From UBA5078 sp051252515 (GTDB taxonomy: Bacteria > Pseudomonadota > Gammaproteobacteria > Pseudomonadales > Pseudohongiellaceae), in the NCBI GenBank assembly GCA_051252515.1, contig JBPOFS010000001.1:62001-126000 (forward strand): 64,000 bases of DNA, read 5' to 3'. The translations under genes and the position numbers were made by a program. This document shows, in pieces, positions 26,067 to 34,147 of this stretch; the stretch's first letter is position 1, and every line of letters begins with the position of its first letter. The notes beneath the pieces are model-generated. The model was not told where the DNA came from, did no database searches, and saw nothing but the letters and a program-made list of their open reading frames with translations.

Positions 26067-27269
26067 ATGATACGCCAATCGCTACTGTCACTACTGACCA
26101 TCCCTGCCCTATTGTTGCCGGTCATTGCGACAGCGCAATCGACTTATCCAGAATCTTTGTTAAATACCAAAGGAATTTTCTCACGGGATGGCGCCGCCGC
26201 AATGGGCCAACCCTTCCTAGGAGTTGCCACTTCGCAAGGGATCATCGAAGGCTTGTTCCCAATGCAAGACACCGGCCTATCTACCGCCTCCTTAGCGGAG
26301 GCTGGCGCTGCGTTTCTTGCCTCTCTTGATAACATACACCTTAGTCGCTCTCATTTCCCCATAGACGACCCTGAGTGGCGCAACTGGTCCAATGTTGATG
26401 TGGGCATCTTTGCTCGCCACGGCGTCAGCTTGGAAGAGATGAATGACTCGCAGAAGGCGGCCGCATGGAATTTGCTCCGGGTGTCCCTCAGTGCCCAAGG
26501 GTTGAAAACCACTCAAGACATCATGAAAACCGAGCAAACCTTACTAGAGCTTAACGAAGAGTCCATCCGCTATGGCGAAGAGAAGTACTACTTCACGGTC
26601 ATGGGCATCCCTTCGGCAACGGAACCTTGGGGTTGGCAACTAGACGGACACCACCTGGTAATCAATTACTTCATACAAGGCGGACAAGTCGTCATGACAC
26701 CGACATTTCTTGGCGGTGAACCTGTTGTGGCACAAAGCGGTAAATATGAAGGCAACACGATATTGCAGGACGAGCAGGACTTAGGCCTTAGTTTCATGAC
26801 CTCTCTTGATGCGGAGCAACAGCAACGGGCCACAGTGCAAACCGAGAAAACCGGCAACGCCACGATGGCAGCCGCCAATGAAGACAATATGGTATTGGAT
26901 TATGTGGGCTTACCAGGCTCCGCACTTAACTCGGCGCAAAAAGCCAAGTTACTAGAGCTAGTGGCTCAGTACGTTGGCAATATGCGTGACGATCAAGCCG
27001 CTGTGCGTATGGACCAAGTGGCGCTGCATTTAGATGACACTTATTTTTCTTGGGTCGGAGCCGTCGACTCTGACGCTGTGTTCTACTACCGGGTTCATAG
27101 CCCAGTAGTATTGATCGAGTTCGATCACCAAAACCCTGTGGGCACGACGATGATCAACCCCGCTGGCACTCCCACTCGAGATCATATCCACACGGTCATT
27201 CGCACGCCGAACGGCAATGACTATGGCAAAGATCTATTGCGGCAACACCTAGAGACACACCCCCACTGA
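26067..27269 (+). CDS. DUF3500 family exported protein
   Basis: This 400-residue protein has a signal peptide (about residues 1-23, ending ATAQ) and a single large DUF3500 domain. Landmarks are WNLLRVSLSAQG, the GWQLDGHHLVINYF stretch with its conserved His pair, the FYYRVHSPVVLIEFDHQ region and the C-terminal HIHTVIRTPNGNDYG. The His-rich conserved positions suggest metal binding, but no activity has been established that I can name. It likely acts in the periplasm. A GAGGG ribosome binding site precedes the ATG. It ends against a hairpin shared with the metallophosphoesterase gene. Confidence 0.83.
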   Translation: MIRQSLLSLLTIPALLLPVIATAQSTYPESLLNTKGIFSRDGAAAMGQPFLGVATSQGIIEGLFPMQDTGLSTASLAEAGAAFLASLDNIHLSRSHFPIDDPEWRNWSNVDVGIFARHGVSLEEMNDSQKAAAWNLLRVSLSAQGLKTTQDIMKTEQTLLELNEESIRYGEEKYYFTVMGIPSATEPWGWQLDGHHLVINYFIQGGQVVMTPTFLGGEPVVAQSGKYEGNTILQDEQDLGLSFMTSLDAEQQQRATVQTEKTGNATMAAANEDNMVLDYVGLPGSALNSAQKAKLLELVAQYVGNMRDDQAAVRMDQVALHLDDTYFSWVGAVDSDAVFYYRVHSPVVLIEFDHQNPVGTTMINPAGTPTRDHIHTVIRTPNGNDYGKDLLRQHLETHPH

Positions 27270-27285
27270 TAGATGGAGTATAGGC

Positions 27286-27309
27286 AGCGTCCCTCGGTGT
27301 AGGGACGCT
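27286..27309. terminator. Hairpin between convergent DUF3500 and metallophosphoesterase genes
   Basis: AGCGTCCCT (27286-27294) pairs perfectly with AGGGACGCT (27301-27309) around CGGTGT. It overlaps the last codon of the metallophosphoesterase. No T run follows on either side, so efficiency is uncertain. Confidence 0.45.
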
Positions 27310-28156
27310 AAGCGCGCACTATCTCTTCCTCAAACCTCAGGTCGTCTCCCTCAACAATCGCTCTCACTATATGAATCTCCATTGCCTCGGTGCCAAAATC
27401 TTTGTAATACAGAAACATATTGGTATCACTGGGAGTGTTGCCACTTGATAGCGAGCCATTCTTATATTGGGTGAAGGTATGGTTGTGATACAGATCGGTT
27501 GATCTCATCAACGACAATTGATGCGTGTGGCCACAAAAAACATACTCAATATTATTTTTCCTTACGAACTCGACCACTGTTCTAGAGTTGAAAAGAGGGT
27601 CTGAATCAGTCTCTAAAATTGAGTGATGATTCAGCAGCATGATCTTATCGTAAGTTTGATTACTGATTTCATGGGAAAGTGTTCTGAGCATTTCAGTATC
27701 GACAAAACCTTTGTCTGAGTAGAGTGTGTTGGTGTCTAGACACACGATCAAAACGGTCTCACCATCAATCTCAATTTTTTTAAGAAAATTGATGTCGGTA
27801 AACTTTTCCTTAATACCATTGGTGTTGCCATCAAGAAAAATGAAATTCTTTTTACATTTGTCACGATCTAACGGACGAATGACAACGACGTCCTCGATAT
27901 ACTGACGAAAATAATCAGCGCTACGCATATTACGTTTGTCGTGGTTTCCAGGAATCGAAACAACGTGCTCACACGTAATCGAATTCAAGAACTTTCCTGC
28001 AGCTTCAAACTCATACTCAAGACCATCGGTCGTATTGTCGCCCGTGTTGATAACAATATCGGCCACATAGCTGTTCAATTTCTTCAACAATAATTCACTA
28101 TTTCCAAGCCAGTGGCGAGGACCAAAATGCATATCTGATATGTGTAGTATATTCAT
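27308..28156 (-). CDS. Metallophosphoesterase, cytoplasmic
   Basis: This 282-residue protein begins MNILHISDMHFGPRHW and shows the full calcineurin-like motif set: DxH (SDMHFG), GDxxxDG (NTGDNTTDG), GNHD (SIPGNHDKR), an LNHHS motif and GHTH (FCGHTHQ). It has no signal peptide. Members hydrolyse phosphodiesters, such as cAMP-like nucleotides, with two metal ions, and the substrate here is unknown. The ATG at 28156 overlaps the stop of a small upstream frame (ATGA), which argues for this start over an ATG 21 bases earlier. The latter has only a short-spaced AGGA. Confidence 0.83.
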   Translation of the reverse strand: MNILHISDMHFGPRHWLGNSELLLKKLNSYVADIVINTGDNTTDGLEYEFEAAGKFLNSITCEHVVSIPGNHDKRNMRSADYFRQYIEDVVVIRPLDRDKCKKNFIFLDGNTNGIKEKFTDINFLKKIEIDGETVLIVCLDTNTLYSDKGFVDTEMLRTLSHEISNQTYDKIMLLNHHSILETDSDPLFNSRTVVEFVRKNNIEYVFCGHTHQLSLMRSTDLYHNHTFTQYKNGSLSSGNTPSDTNMFLYYKDFGTEAMEIHIVRAIVEGDDLRFEEEIVRA

Positions 28157-28353
28157 CTTGTTTCGAGCGTACCCCATTTCCTAAGCAGGTGAGTGACAAC
28201 CGACAAGCAATACTTGGGCTCACGATTTTTGATTTCTGTCTCTAGACGCGCACAATACACACAGTCCCTACCAATAGGCACTGAGTATTTCACATATATT
28301 GTGACAAGGGCCTGATTGGGCGGTGTTTCTATGCCAAGAGAGAGAATGCCCAT
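28153..28353 (-). CDS. Small Cys-containing protein, coupled to the metallophosphoesterase
   Basis: This 66-residue frame starts MGILSLGIETPPN and ends so that its TGA overlaps the ATG of the metallophosphoesterase (ATGA), a common sign of translational coupling. It contains DCVYCARLE and a further Cys 15 residues on (KYC), which could form a metal site. There is only a weak G-rich ribosome binding site, and I do not recognise the family. It could be a real regulator or partner, or merely a leader frame. Confidence 0.45.
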   Translation of the reverse strand: MGILSLGIETPPNQALVTIYVKYSVPIGRDCVYCARLETEIKNREPKYCLSVVTHLLRKWGTLETR

Positions 28354-28434
28354 TGGAACCCCGCCCTTTTAATGGGATACTGCACTGCCATCGCAACGAG
28401 GCAGCAGGCGATCATCGCTTCTATTTAAACCATT

Positions 28435-29643
28435 ATGAAACCACAATCTCCTATCTCTAATAAGCTAGTCCTTATTTGCTCGCTCCTAGCGGGATCAGTG
28501 AGCACCGCCCAAGCCCAGGGGCTAACACAGCTTCCCTCTCCCTTCACCCAGCGAATATTTGATGAGGTTGCTGTTTTCGATGAGGCAACAGGCTTACTTG
28601 AGGTTCCAGTCTTAATCACAGGGCTTCAAACCACTCCGGGCCAAGTTTTCAGAAACGTCCGTTTCAAACTCGACTCCCAAGATCGACTAGAACTACAGTC
28701 CTATAGGGTTGTCGAGGAAGATGAAGAGTGCACACGCAAAGAGATTGAAAATGCATTTCTTTCGTTGAACTTGAGCATGTCGTTAAGCGAAATAGAAAAA
28801 ACGATTGGATGCCCTGCTGTTGTATCTCTAGGGGAGGTTGATCTAGACAAAGGCTTACTGGCAACTGCCGACTGGGCCGCTGCCGATGGCGTGCCTTTCG
28901 AAGCTGTATTGGAAAGTGAAATAGCCACTCACAATATTGGTTTCTTTGAGCGAACCACAGGAATTGGCTTAGCCTTTTTCCCTAACTTACAAGTCAATCC
29001 ATACCTACGCTCAGCCTCCAACGGCCCTTATATTAGCGCTGAGTTTCGTGAAGGCGTCGCTCAGAAAATCTCCTATAAGCCGAAGCAAACGGCTCCATCA
29101 TCCAAATGCGAATATGACATTCTTCAACGTTTCGAGCAGATCAATACAGCCTCCAACATAAGCTCTGTCAATGCGTTGTTAGGATGCGACGGTAATTTAA
29201 TAGAAACAGGGGTGTCATTGAGGGGCGAACTTGAAACTTTCTCATGGCAAGCCAATACATTCAGCTCACCGACATCCACGATTAGCGCGCATGGCTCATC
29301 TGTAATTATACAGGCGCAATTCCAAGACGGATTACTCAGAGAGTATAGCTTGATTGAACGCGGATCACTTCCCACTACAAACTCTTGCTCTATTGAGGCA
29401 CTTACTGACGCAACAGCGGCCATAAGCTCGGGGCTTTCTCTTCAACAAGCAATAGAGATCATTCCATGCGACCCAAACGCCTGGCAGAAAGAGATCGTCA
29501 ATGGTGTTGAACGGCTATCAGCTGATTGGCAAACCAGAATCCCCAACAATGGTGGCTCAACATTGTTGGAAACAAAAAATCGATTATTGGTGCTAAGTTT
29601 TATTGACAAGGTATTGGTGAAGTCCGAACTGGTTAGGCGCTAA
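28435..29643 (+). CDS. Exported protein with three tandem SmpA/BLIP-like repeats
   Basis: This 402-residue protein has a signal peptide (about residues 1-28, ending AQAQ). The rest is an N-terminal region followed by three repeats of about 85 residues, starting near residues 100, 225 and 315. Each begins with a Cys, runs through a helix pair, has a second Cys 23-28 residues later (IGCP, LGCD, IPCD), and is followed by beta strands with a central Trp (ADWAA, FSWQA, ADWQT). This helix-helix-strand layout with a paired Cys matches the SmpA/OmlA/BLIP fold, which binds proteins. The function is unknown. It is alone on its strand, and a strong hairpin follows. Confidence 0.6.
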   Translation: MKPQSPISNKLVLICSLLAGSVSTAQAQGLTQLPSPFTQRIFDEVAVFDEATGLLEVPVLITGLQTTPGQVFRNVRFKLDSQDRLELQSYRVVEEDEECTRKEIENAFLSLNLSMSLSEIEKTIGCPAVVSLGEVDLDKGLLATADWAAADGVPFEAVLESEIATHNIGFFERTTGIGLAFFPNLQVNPYLRSASNGPYISAEFREGVAQKISYKPKQTAPSSKCEYDILQRFEQINTASNISSVNALLGCDGNLIETGVSLRGELETFSWQANTFSSPTSTISAHGSSVIIQAQFQDGLLREYSLIERGSLPTTNSCSIEALTDATAAISSGLSLQQAIEIIPCDPNAWQKEIVNGVERLSADWQTRIPNNGGSTLLETKNRLLVLSFIDKVLVKSELVRR

Positions 29644-29693
29644 AATAAATACGAAGAAATATAAAACAAAAAAAATTGCCAGCAAATAGAAAG

Positions 29694-29740
29694 CTCCCTA
29701 TAACAGTGCATAAATATAAATCCCGCACCGTTATAGGGAG
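29694..29740 (+). terminator. Long hairpin after the three-repeat protein gene
   Basis: CTCCCTATAAC (29694-29704) pairs with GTTATAGGGAG (29730-29740). Inside this, GTGC pairs with GCAC, with one mismatch between the two stems and a 15-base loop. It could end transcription of the upstream gene, although only As follow on the + strand. Confidence 0.4.
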
Positions 29741-29800
29741 TGAAAAAATCATCGCACCATTATGAGGAACAAAAACAACTCACGCACTATTATGGGCGTT
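29724..29800 (+). repeat. Degenerate direct repeats, 29-30 base period
   Basis: Three units start with CGCAC at 29724, 29753 and 29783: CGCACCGTTATAGGGAG, CGCACCATTATGAGGAA and CGCACTATTATGGGCG. Each of the first two is followed by an A-rich stretch. A reversed copy of the first unit's core lies at 29694-29709. The number of units is small and no spacers of equal length follow, so it is not a CRISPR array. It may be an operator array. Confidence 0.45.
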
Positions 29801-30137
29801 TTTATCGATATTTTTAGCACAAAAATAACAAACCTTACGTTCACGAAACATCTACTGCACTATTAATTAGTGACTACGTCCCTTTTAATCACTTACAACC
29901 TCCTCACAGTAAAAATCTTTATATAAAATCACATTTTCATTGCTAATTACATGCGCCTTTGGCGTCATAATTGGTTTATGATGTTGACGTCATCTCCGAT
30001 AAAAATAGAGGAGGCCTTGTTATTTTGTCAGAATCAACAAAATCTAATTGCGGCTGGAGAGACAATCTAAACCAATGACTCTAGGGACAAAAGCGTCAAC
30101 TCTAACACTAGAACCGAACTCATAAAAGGAGCAGATT

Positions 30138-32282
30138 GTGAAGACTAATATGCAGGATTTTTGCCGAGAATTTTCCAAAGAACTCGAACCCTTTGGCGAA
30201 GAGTTACGGCTGGCGCTATCCGAACTTCCCGCTCGCGCAGATTTAAAACAGATAGACACCAGTGTCCTAGGTCTTCAGGAAGTGCAGCAACGCCTGTCAA
30301 CGTTACGTGAGAAAGTAAGCGACCAGAGCACGTTTTTGCTCATATTCGGCCCTCTGAAAAGTGGCAAGTCCACACTAATGAACGCCCTAAGTGGCGCCTA
30401 TGTAAGTGAAGTCTCTAGCCTTCCGGCCTACCCCGCGCTCGTCTATGTTAAAAACGGCGAACAGCGCCGCTTCGTGGCAACCGACTATGTAGGCGGCACT
30501 CGTGAATTCCCCGACACCTTAGCGCTTGCCGATGCAGTAAAAGCTGATCACACGTTTTTGGCTGACGCCATTGTCGAGGCGGAGAACAAAGATGAGGGCT
30601 TCGACCCTCAGCAGCACTACCCTCAGGCTATACGCCGTATGGATATCGAAGTGCCTGCCATCAATCTGGCGGAATCCGGATCCGTGCTAGTGGACACCCC
30701 TGGGCTGTACAGCCGAATGAAATTTGGTTACGACCAGATGACACGTGATTTCCGTGATACCGCCGCATGCGCCATCTTTGTAGTCAAAACAGACAACCTC
30801 TTCTTCGAAAAAGTCTTCGAGGAGTTTGAAGAACTATTAAGCTGCTTTAGCCGTATCTTCCTTGTGGCTAACATCGACTCATCTAAGCAAGACTTGCGCC
30901 CCGATGGCACACTTGAACCTAGCTTAGAGAGCAGTGACCCACAGAAAATAATCGATTCATTCCGCTCTTTGTCGATGAGCGCAACTTTGCGCGGCGCGAT
31001 AGAGGACGGCCGCCTAAAGATTTACCCCATCGACTTACAGGCAGCCGCGTCCAAAATTCTGCAAGAGAACGCCACTACTGCCCCCGTTGCTAAAGAGGCC
31101 GAATCAGATATAAGTGATCCTAGCAACGATGGTTTCGACGAGTTCGTCACTGACCTAACCGGCTACCTCAACAGCAGCGACTATCTACACGATTTCAAAT
31201 TCGACAGCTTACGCTTAGCGCGGGACTTAACGGCGGAAACCAATGAGCTAGTTTCCGGCGACGCCTCATCACAGCTAAGCAGCACCAAACGACAAGCACA
31301 GGAAGATCTGGAGCGCGAGCGAACACGCCTTGAGTCCCTTAAAACACTAGAACAACAGCATTGGGATAAAGCCTTCCACACACTGCTTGGCACAAAGGAT
31401 AATCTGCTTAGAGATTTGACAGAACAAAACACCGAGCACCTAGAAAACTGCTGCCAAGAACAGGTCTCGGCATGGATGGAAAGCGACGAAAGCTGGAATG
31501 AACTACTCGAACGCCTCAGTCCTCAACTCCAACAGGAGAGCAACCGACAAACAGAACTGCTTCTCCAACACTTGCGCAAGCAATTGGAAGGCGGTTTCGC
31601 CGGTGCAGAGTTTTCCCAGTCGCAACTGGCCGCTTTCCGTGACGGCGGCCTTCAGGTGAAAGTAGTACTGGCCGCTTGCCTGCAAAATCTCGGCGTGCAA
31701 ACGCAAACCGACACGCCTGCGCTAGAGTTGAACATCGAGGAAATCCCAGTAGCACGAACCTTTGTCGATTATCTGCTGTTTCGCAGCCATCGCCGTGTGT
31801 GGCAGAAAATATTTGGCGAAGACGGAAATCGTAGCGTTAATGCCGCCGATAAGAAAAAGCGTCTAGGCGAATCTAGCCTAGAGAAATTGCGTGGGATCGC
31901 CCGTGACACTGTCGCAAAGCAAATGCCAGTGCTACAACAACGATACGCAGCCGATCTGATAGATGCGCATGTTAAGCAATGCACCCAAACATTGAAGCAG
32001 AGCATTACCGAGCTTAGAACGGGACTACAGAAATCCACCGCGCCTATGGAGGCAGCACTCAAACAAGTTCAGGTGACACAGGAAATATTTGAACGCATAC
32101 AGAGCAGCTGCACACGCTTTAACGAGGAGTTAAGTCAACTTCAGAGCGAGTTTGATCTAGACCATGCTACTGGCGACGATAATACTGTCGAGTACCTTGA
32201 TTTGGATATGGATCTAGTTGAGGAGGAAGATGAGGAACTGGCCGATGATCTAGCGTTTTTACCTAAGAGTAGTTTGGTGTAA
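30138..32282 (+). CDS. Dynamin-like GTPase
   Basis: This 714-residue protein starts with GTG behind AAGGAG. The N-terminal GTPase domain shows G1 GPLKSGKSTLMNAL (about residues 72-85), a serine-rich switch 1 region with ALVYVKNGE, and G3 VDTPGLYS at about 190-198. The G4 position appears as VANIDSSK, a variant of (N/T)KxD. After about residue 370 come long charged helices (380-460 and 600-690) typical of a dynamin stalk, and an acidic C-terminal tail. Such GTPases remodel or bind membranes, and some protect cells against phage or antibiotic stress. It is not paired with a second dynamin gene. A two-way terminator follows. Confidence 0.78.
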   Translation: MKTNMQDFCREFSKELEPFGEELRLALSELPARADLKQIDTSVLGLQEVQQRLSTLREKVSDQSTFLLIFGPLKSGKSTLMNALSGAYVSEVSSLPAYPALVYVKNGEQRRFVATDYVGGTREFPDTLALADAVKADHTFLADAIVEAENKDEGFDPQQHYPQAIRRMDIEVPAINLAESGSVLVDTPGLYSRMKFGYDQMTRDFRDTAACAIFVVKTDNLFFEKVFEEFEELLSCFSRIFLVANIDSSKQDLRPDGTLEPSLESSDPQKIIDSFRSLSMSATLRGAIEDGRLKIYPIDLQAAASKILQENATTAPVAKEAESDISDPSNDGFDEFVTDLTGYLNSSDYLHDFKFDSLRLARDLTAETNELVSGDASSQLSSTKRQAQEDLERERTRLESLKTLEQQHWDKAFHTLLGTKDNLLRDLTEQNTEHLENCCQEQVSAWMESDESWNELLERLSPQLQQESNRQTELLLQHLRKQLEGGFAGAEFSQSQLAAFRDGGLQVKVVLAACLQNLGVQTQTDTPALELNIEEIPVARTFVDYLLFRSHRRVWQKIFGEDGNRSVNAADKKKRLGESSLEKLRGIARDTVAKQMPVLQQRYAADLIDAHVKQCTQTLKQSITELRTGLQKSTAPMEAALKQVQVTQEIFERIQSSCTRFNEELSQLQSEFDLDHATGDDNTVEYLDLDMDLVEEEDEELADDLAFLPKSSLV

Positions 32283-32300
32283 TACTCAGCGCGCCTGTCA

Positions 32301-32337
32301 GGGGTGAGGTATCTAGCCTTAACTAAATACCTCACCC
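32301..32337. terminator. Bidirectional terminator between GTPase and nitroreductase
   Basis: GGGTGAGGTAT (32302-32312) pairs with ATACCTCACCC (32327-32337) around a 14-base loop. A short T run follows on the + strand. Confidence 0.65.
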
Positions 32338-32352
32338 TTTGAATCAGCCCAC

Positions 32353-33039
32353 TTAAACTTCCGTGATGAACAACTCACGCGGACGACGTACCTTAGTTAA
32401 ATTCACAAGCCAGTCTTTATCAGCCTCTCGGTAACCCAGTGGCAAAATGACAACGCTACGCAAACCACGCTCACCAAGATTTAGTATTTCGTCTAGTGCT
32501 TTGGGGTCAAACCCTTCCATCGGGGTACAATCCACCTCTTCAAAAGCGGCGGCCATCATGGCAGCGGAAAGGCCAATGTAAGCTTGACGTGCGGCGTGCT
32601 CAAAGTTCGCCTCGGCAGTACGTTGAGGGTACATTTTCAACAACATGTTTCGATAATTTTCCCAACCTTCATTCTTCATTCCACGCACTTCATTGGTCAG
32701 GTCGAACATCATATTAATACGTTCCGCCGTATAGTTATCCCAAGCGGCAAACACTAGCAAATGTGAGCAATCTGTAATTTGCCCTTGGTTCCAAGCGATA
32801 GGCTGGATTTGTTCGCGTACGGCCTTATTCGTCACCACGATAATCTCGTACGGCTGCAGCCCACTAGAGGTTGGTGCTAAGCGCGCGGCTTCAAGAATAC
32901 GCTCTACTTTGTCTAGCTCCACAGCCTTGGCTGGATCCATTTTCTTGGCGGCATAACGCCAATGAAGGCTTTCGATCAAGGCATCGGATTTCATGGCATG
33001 GCTGGCAGATTCGGGGTTCGGTGTTGAGGACTGAGTCAT
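32353..33039 (-). CDS. Nitroreductase family NAD(P)H-dependent oxidoreductase
   Basis: This 228-residue flavoprotein belongs to the nitroreductase fold: LHWRYAAKKMDP at the start with the FMN-binding Arg region, LAPTSSGLQPYEIIVV, and the C-terminal SVVILPLGYREADKDWLV. It is close to NfsB/YdgI-like proteins that reduce nitro-aromatics or quinones with NAD(P)H. The chosen ATG has AGGA about ten bases upstream, while a later ATG at 32994 lacks one. It follows the DUF1592 cassette copy A and the exported protein gene on the same strand, but the gaps do not require one operon. Confidence 0.85.
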   Translation of the reverse strand: MTQSSTPNPESASHAMKSDALIESLHWRYAAKKMDPAKAVELDKVERILEAARLAPTSSGLQPYEIIVVTNKAVREQIQPIAWNQGQITDCSHLLVFAAWDNYTAERINMMFDLTNEVRGMKNEGWENYRNMLLKMYPQRTAEANFEHAARQAYIGLSAAMMAAAFEEVDCTPMEGFDPKALDEILNLGERGLRSVVILPLGYREADKDWLVNLTKVRRPRELFITEV

Positions 33040-33173
33040 CTAAAGGTTTCCTAGAGGTTTGTTTGGGCCCAGCTTGTTGGGCTTGACGCGATGCAGCGTA
33101 ATGTAGAGCAAAGAGCCCTGTTTGAACAGGGCTTAGAACTCGACCGTGCTGCGTCTCAACCCAAGGTGAGGCT

Positions 33174-33971
33174 CTAGTCCAAATACCGCTGCGAGGACGC
33201 CACATCGCAGGGAAAGCTAAGAACTTCAGTCCCAGCGGCTGCTCTGAGCAAATTAACGCTCGTTTCTATTTCTTGGGTAAGAAACAAGGGATCTTCAATC
33301 GTAATGGTACCGCTAATCCTGCGCCCCGCCTCAGTGACTTGGTACACCTCTTTGATCGTTCGTTGAGCACTGCCAGGCGCATTGCGGGCAAGCGCACCTA
33401 GGCTCTCGGTCAGATTACTAGTCGTGATAGTTAACACACCGTTGGCAAACTCTCCTGTCGAATGACCTAACTGGGTAGGAGATGAAGCGGCAGAACGGCC
33501 ATCAAGATAAATATAGCGGAAGGTATCAAACTCACCATAATGGATGGTGAGCACATCATCGGCTAAAGTCCATTCCTGAACATTGGGCACTTTAGCCAAG
33601 GTTGGCAAACCCGAAGACATACAATTATTGGTAGGAAGATCCCTTGGATTCATCGATGCGAAAGCAGTACGACCCGCCGTCGTCATGATTCTGAACACCG
33701 CACGATCGCCAACATCCAAGCCTTCGACGTCAGGCATTTTCACTGGGGCGCGATTTCCGGTTTGTCCGTGTCTTGGACTGCGCTCACCTTCCCCTTCTTG
33801 GCGCTTACGCGCTGGCCTTACGTCCCAAACGCCTAGCAGGCCAGACTGAACGAGACCGCTCTCGTCTTGAGCTTTAGTCTCGCCTCCATTGCCTAAGGCC
33901 GAGACGCCCAGTACGCAGCAAAGCAGCGTAAGTTTTACGATTTTTGAGTTAACCAGCTTGGTTTTTTTCAT
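33174..33971 (-). CDS. Exported protein of unknown function (LPxNxC / GHSxG pattern)
   Basis: This 265-residue protein has an N-terminal signal peptide (about 1-35). The pattern DLPTNNCMSSGLP, VLTIHYGEFDTFRYIYLDGR, LGHSTGEFANGVLTI and a C-terminal TIEDPLF is one I recognise from a common but uncharacterised exported family in soil and marine bacteria. No catalytic motif stands out. It lies just after the first DUF1592 cassette on the same strand and may be expressed with it. No copy of this gene follows the second cassette. Confidence 0.6.
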   Translation of the reverse strand: MKKTKLVNSKIVKLTLLCCVLGVSALGNGGETKAQDESGLVQSGLLGVWDVRPARKRQEGEGERSPRHGQTGNRAPVKMPDVEGLDVGDRAVFRIMTTAGRTAFASMNPRDLPTNNCMSSGLPTLAKVPNVQEWTLADDVLTIHYGEFDTFRYIYLDGRSAASSPTQLGHSTGEFANGVLTITTSNLTESLGALARNAPGSAQRTIKEVYQVTEAGRRISGTITIEDPLFLTQEIETSVNLLRAAAGTEVLSFPCDVASSQRYLD

Positions 33972-34147
33972 GCCTGCATCTTGTTAGGTTGCGAATAAAA
34001 TAACGCGCTAATGGGGAATTGCTTGGCATGGGAGTTGGATTATTTTTGGACCATACTGACTCCCTCTTACATGATGAAAGCGGGAATCAGTATGACCAAT
34101 CTTGAAGGCGAGGTAAAAGCCTCGCTAGCGGTGCACCAAGGGCTTAA

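Larger units (their letters stand above)
29644..30137. other. AT-rich spacer with repeats before the GTPase gene
   Basis: This 494-base stretch contains no credible gene. It has a strong hairpin at 29694-29740 and a decayed array of 29-30 base direct repeats at 29724-29800. A related GCACTATTAATTAG lies at 29857. The octamer TGACGTCA occurs near 29983-29992. A small dyad, ATTTTGT/ACAAAAT, surrounds about 30023-30044. Composition is much more AT-rich than the flanking genes. Confidence 0.5.

Noticed and set aside
29724..29800. Possible CRISPR array
   Set aside because: There are only three degenerate units with no constant repeat plus unique spacer pattern, and no cas genes in the window.
32891..33205. 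104-codon minus-strand frame across the nitroreductase start
   Set aside because: It overlaps the well-supported nitroreductase gene in another frame and lacks family features.
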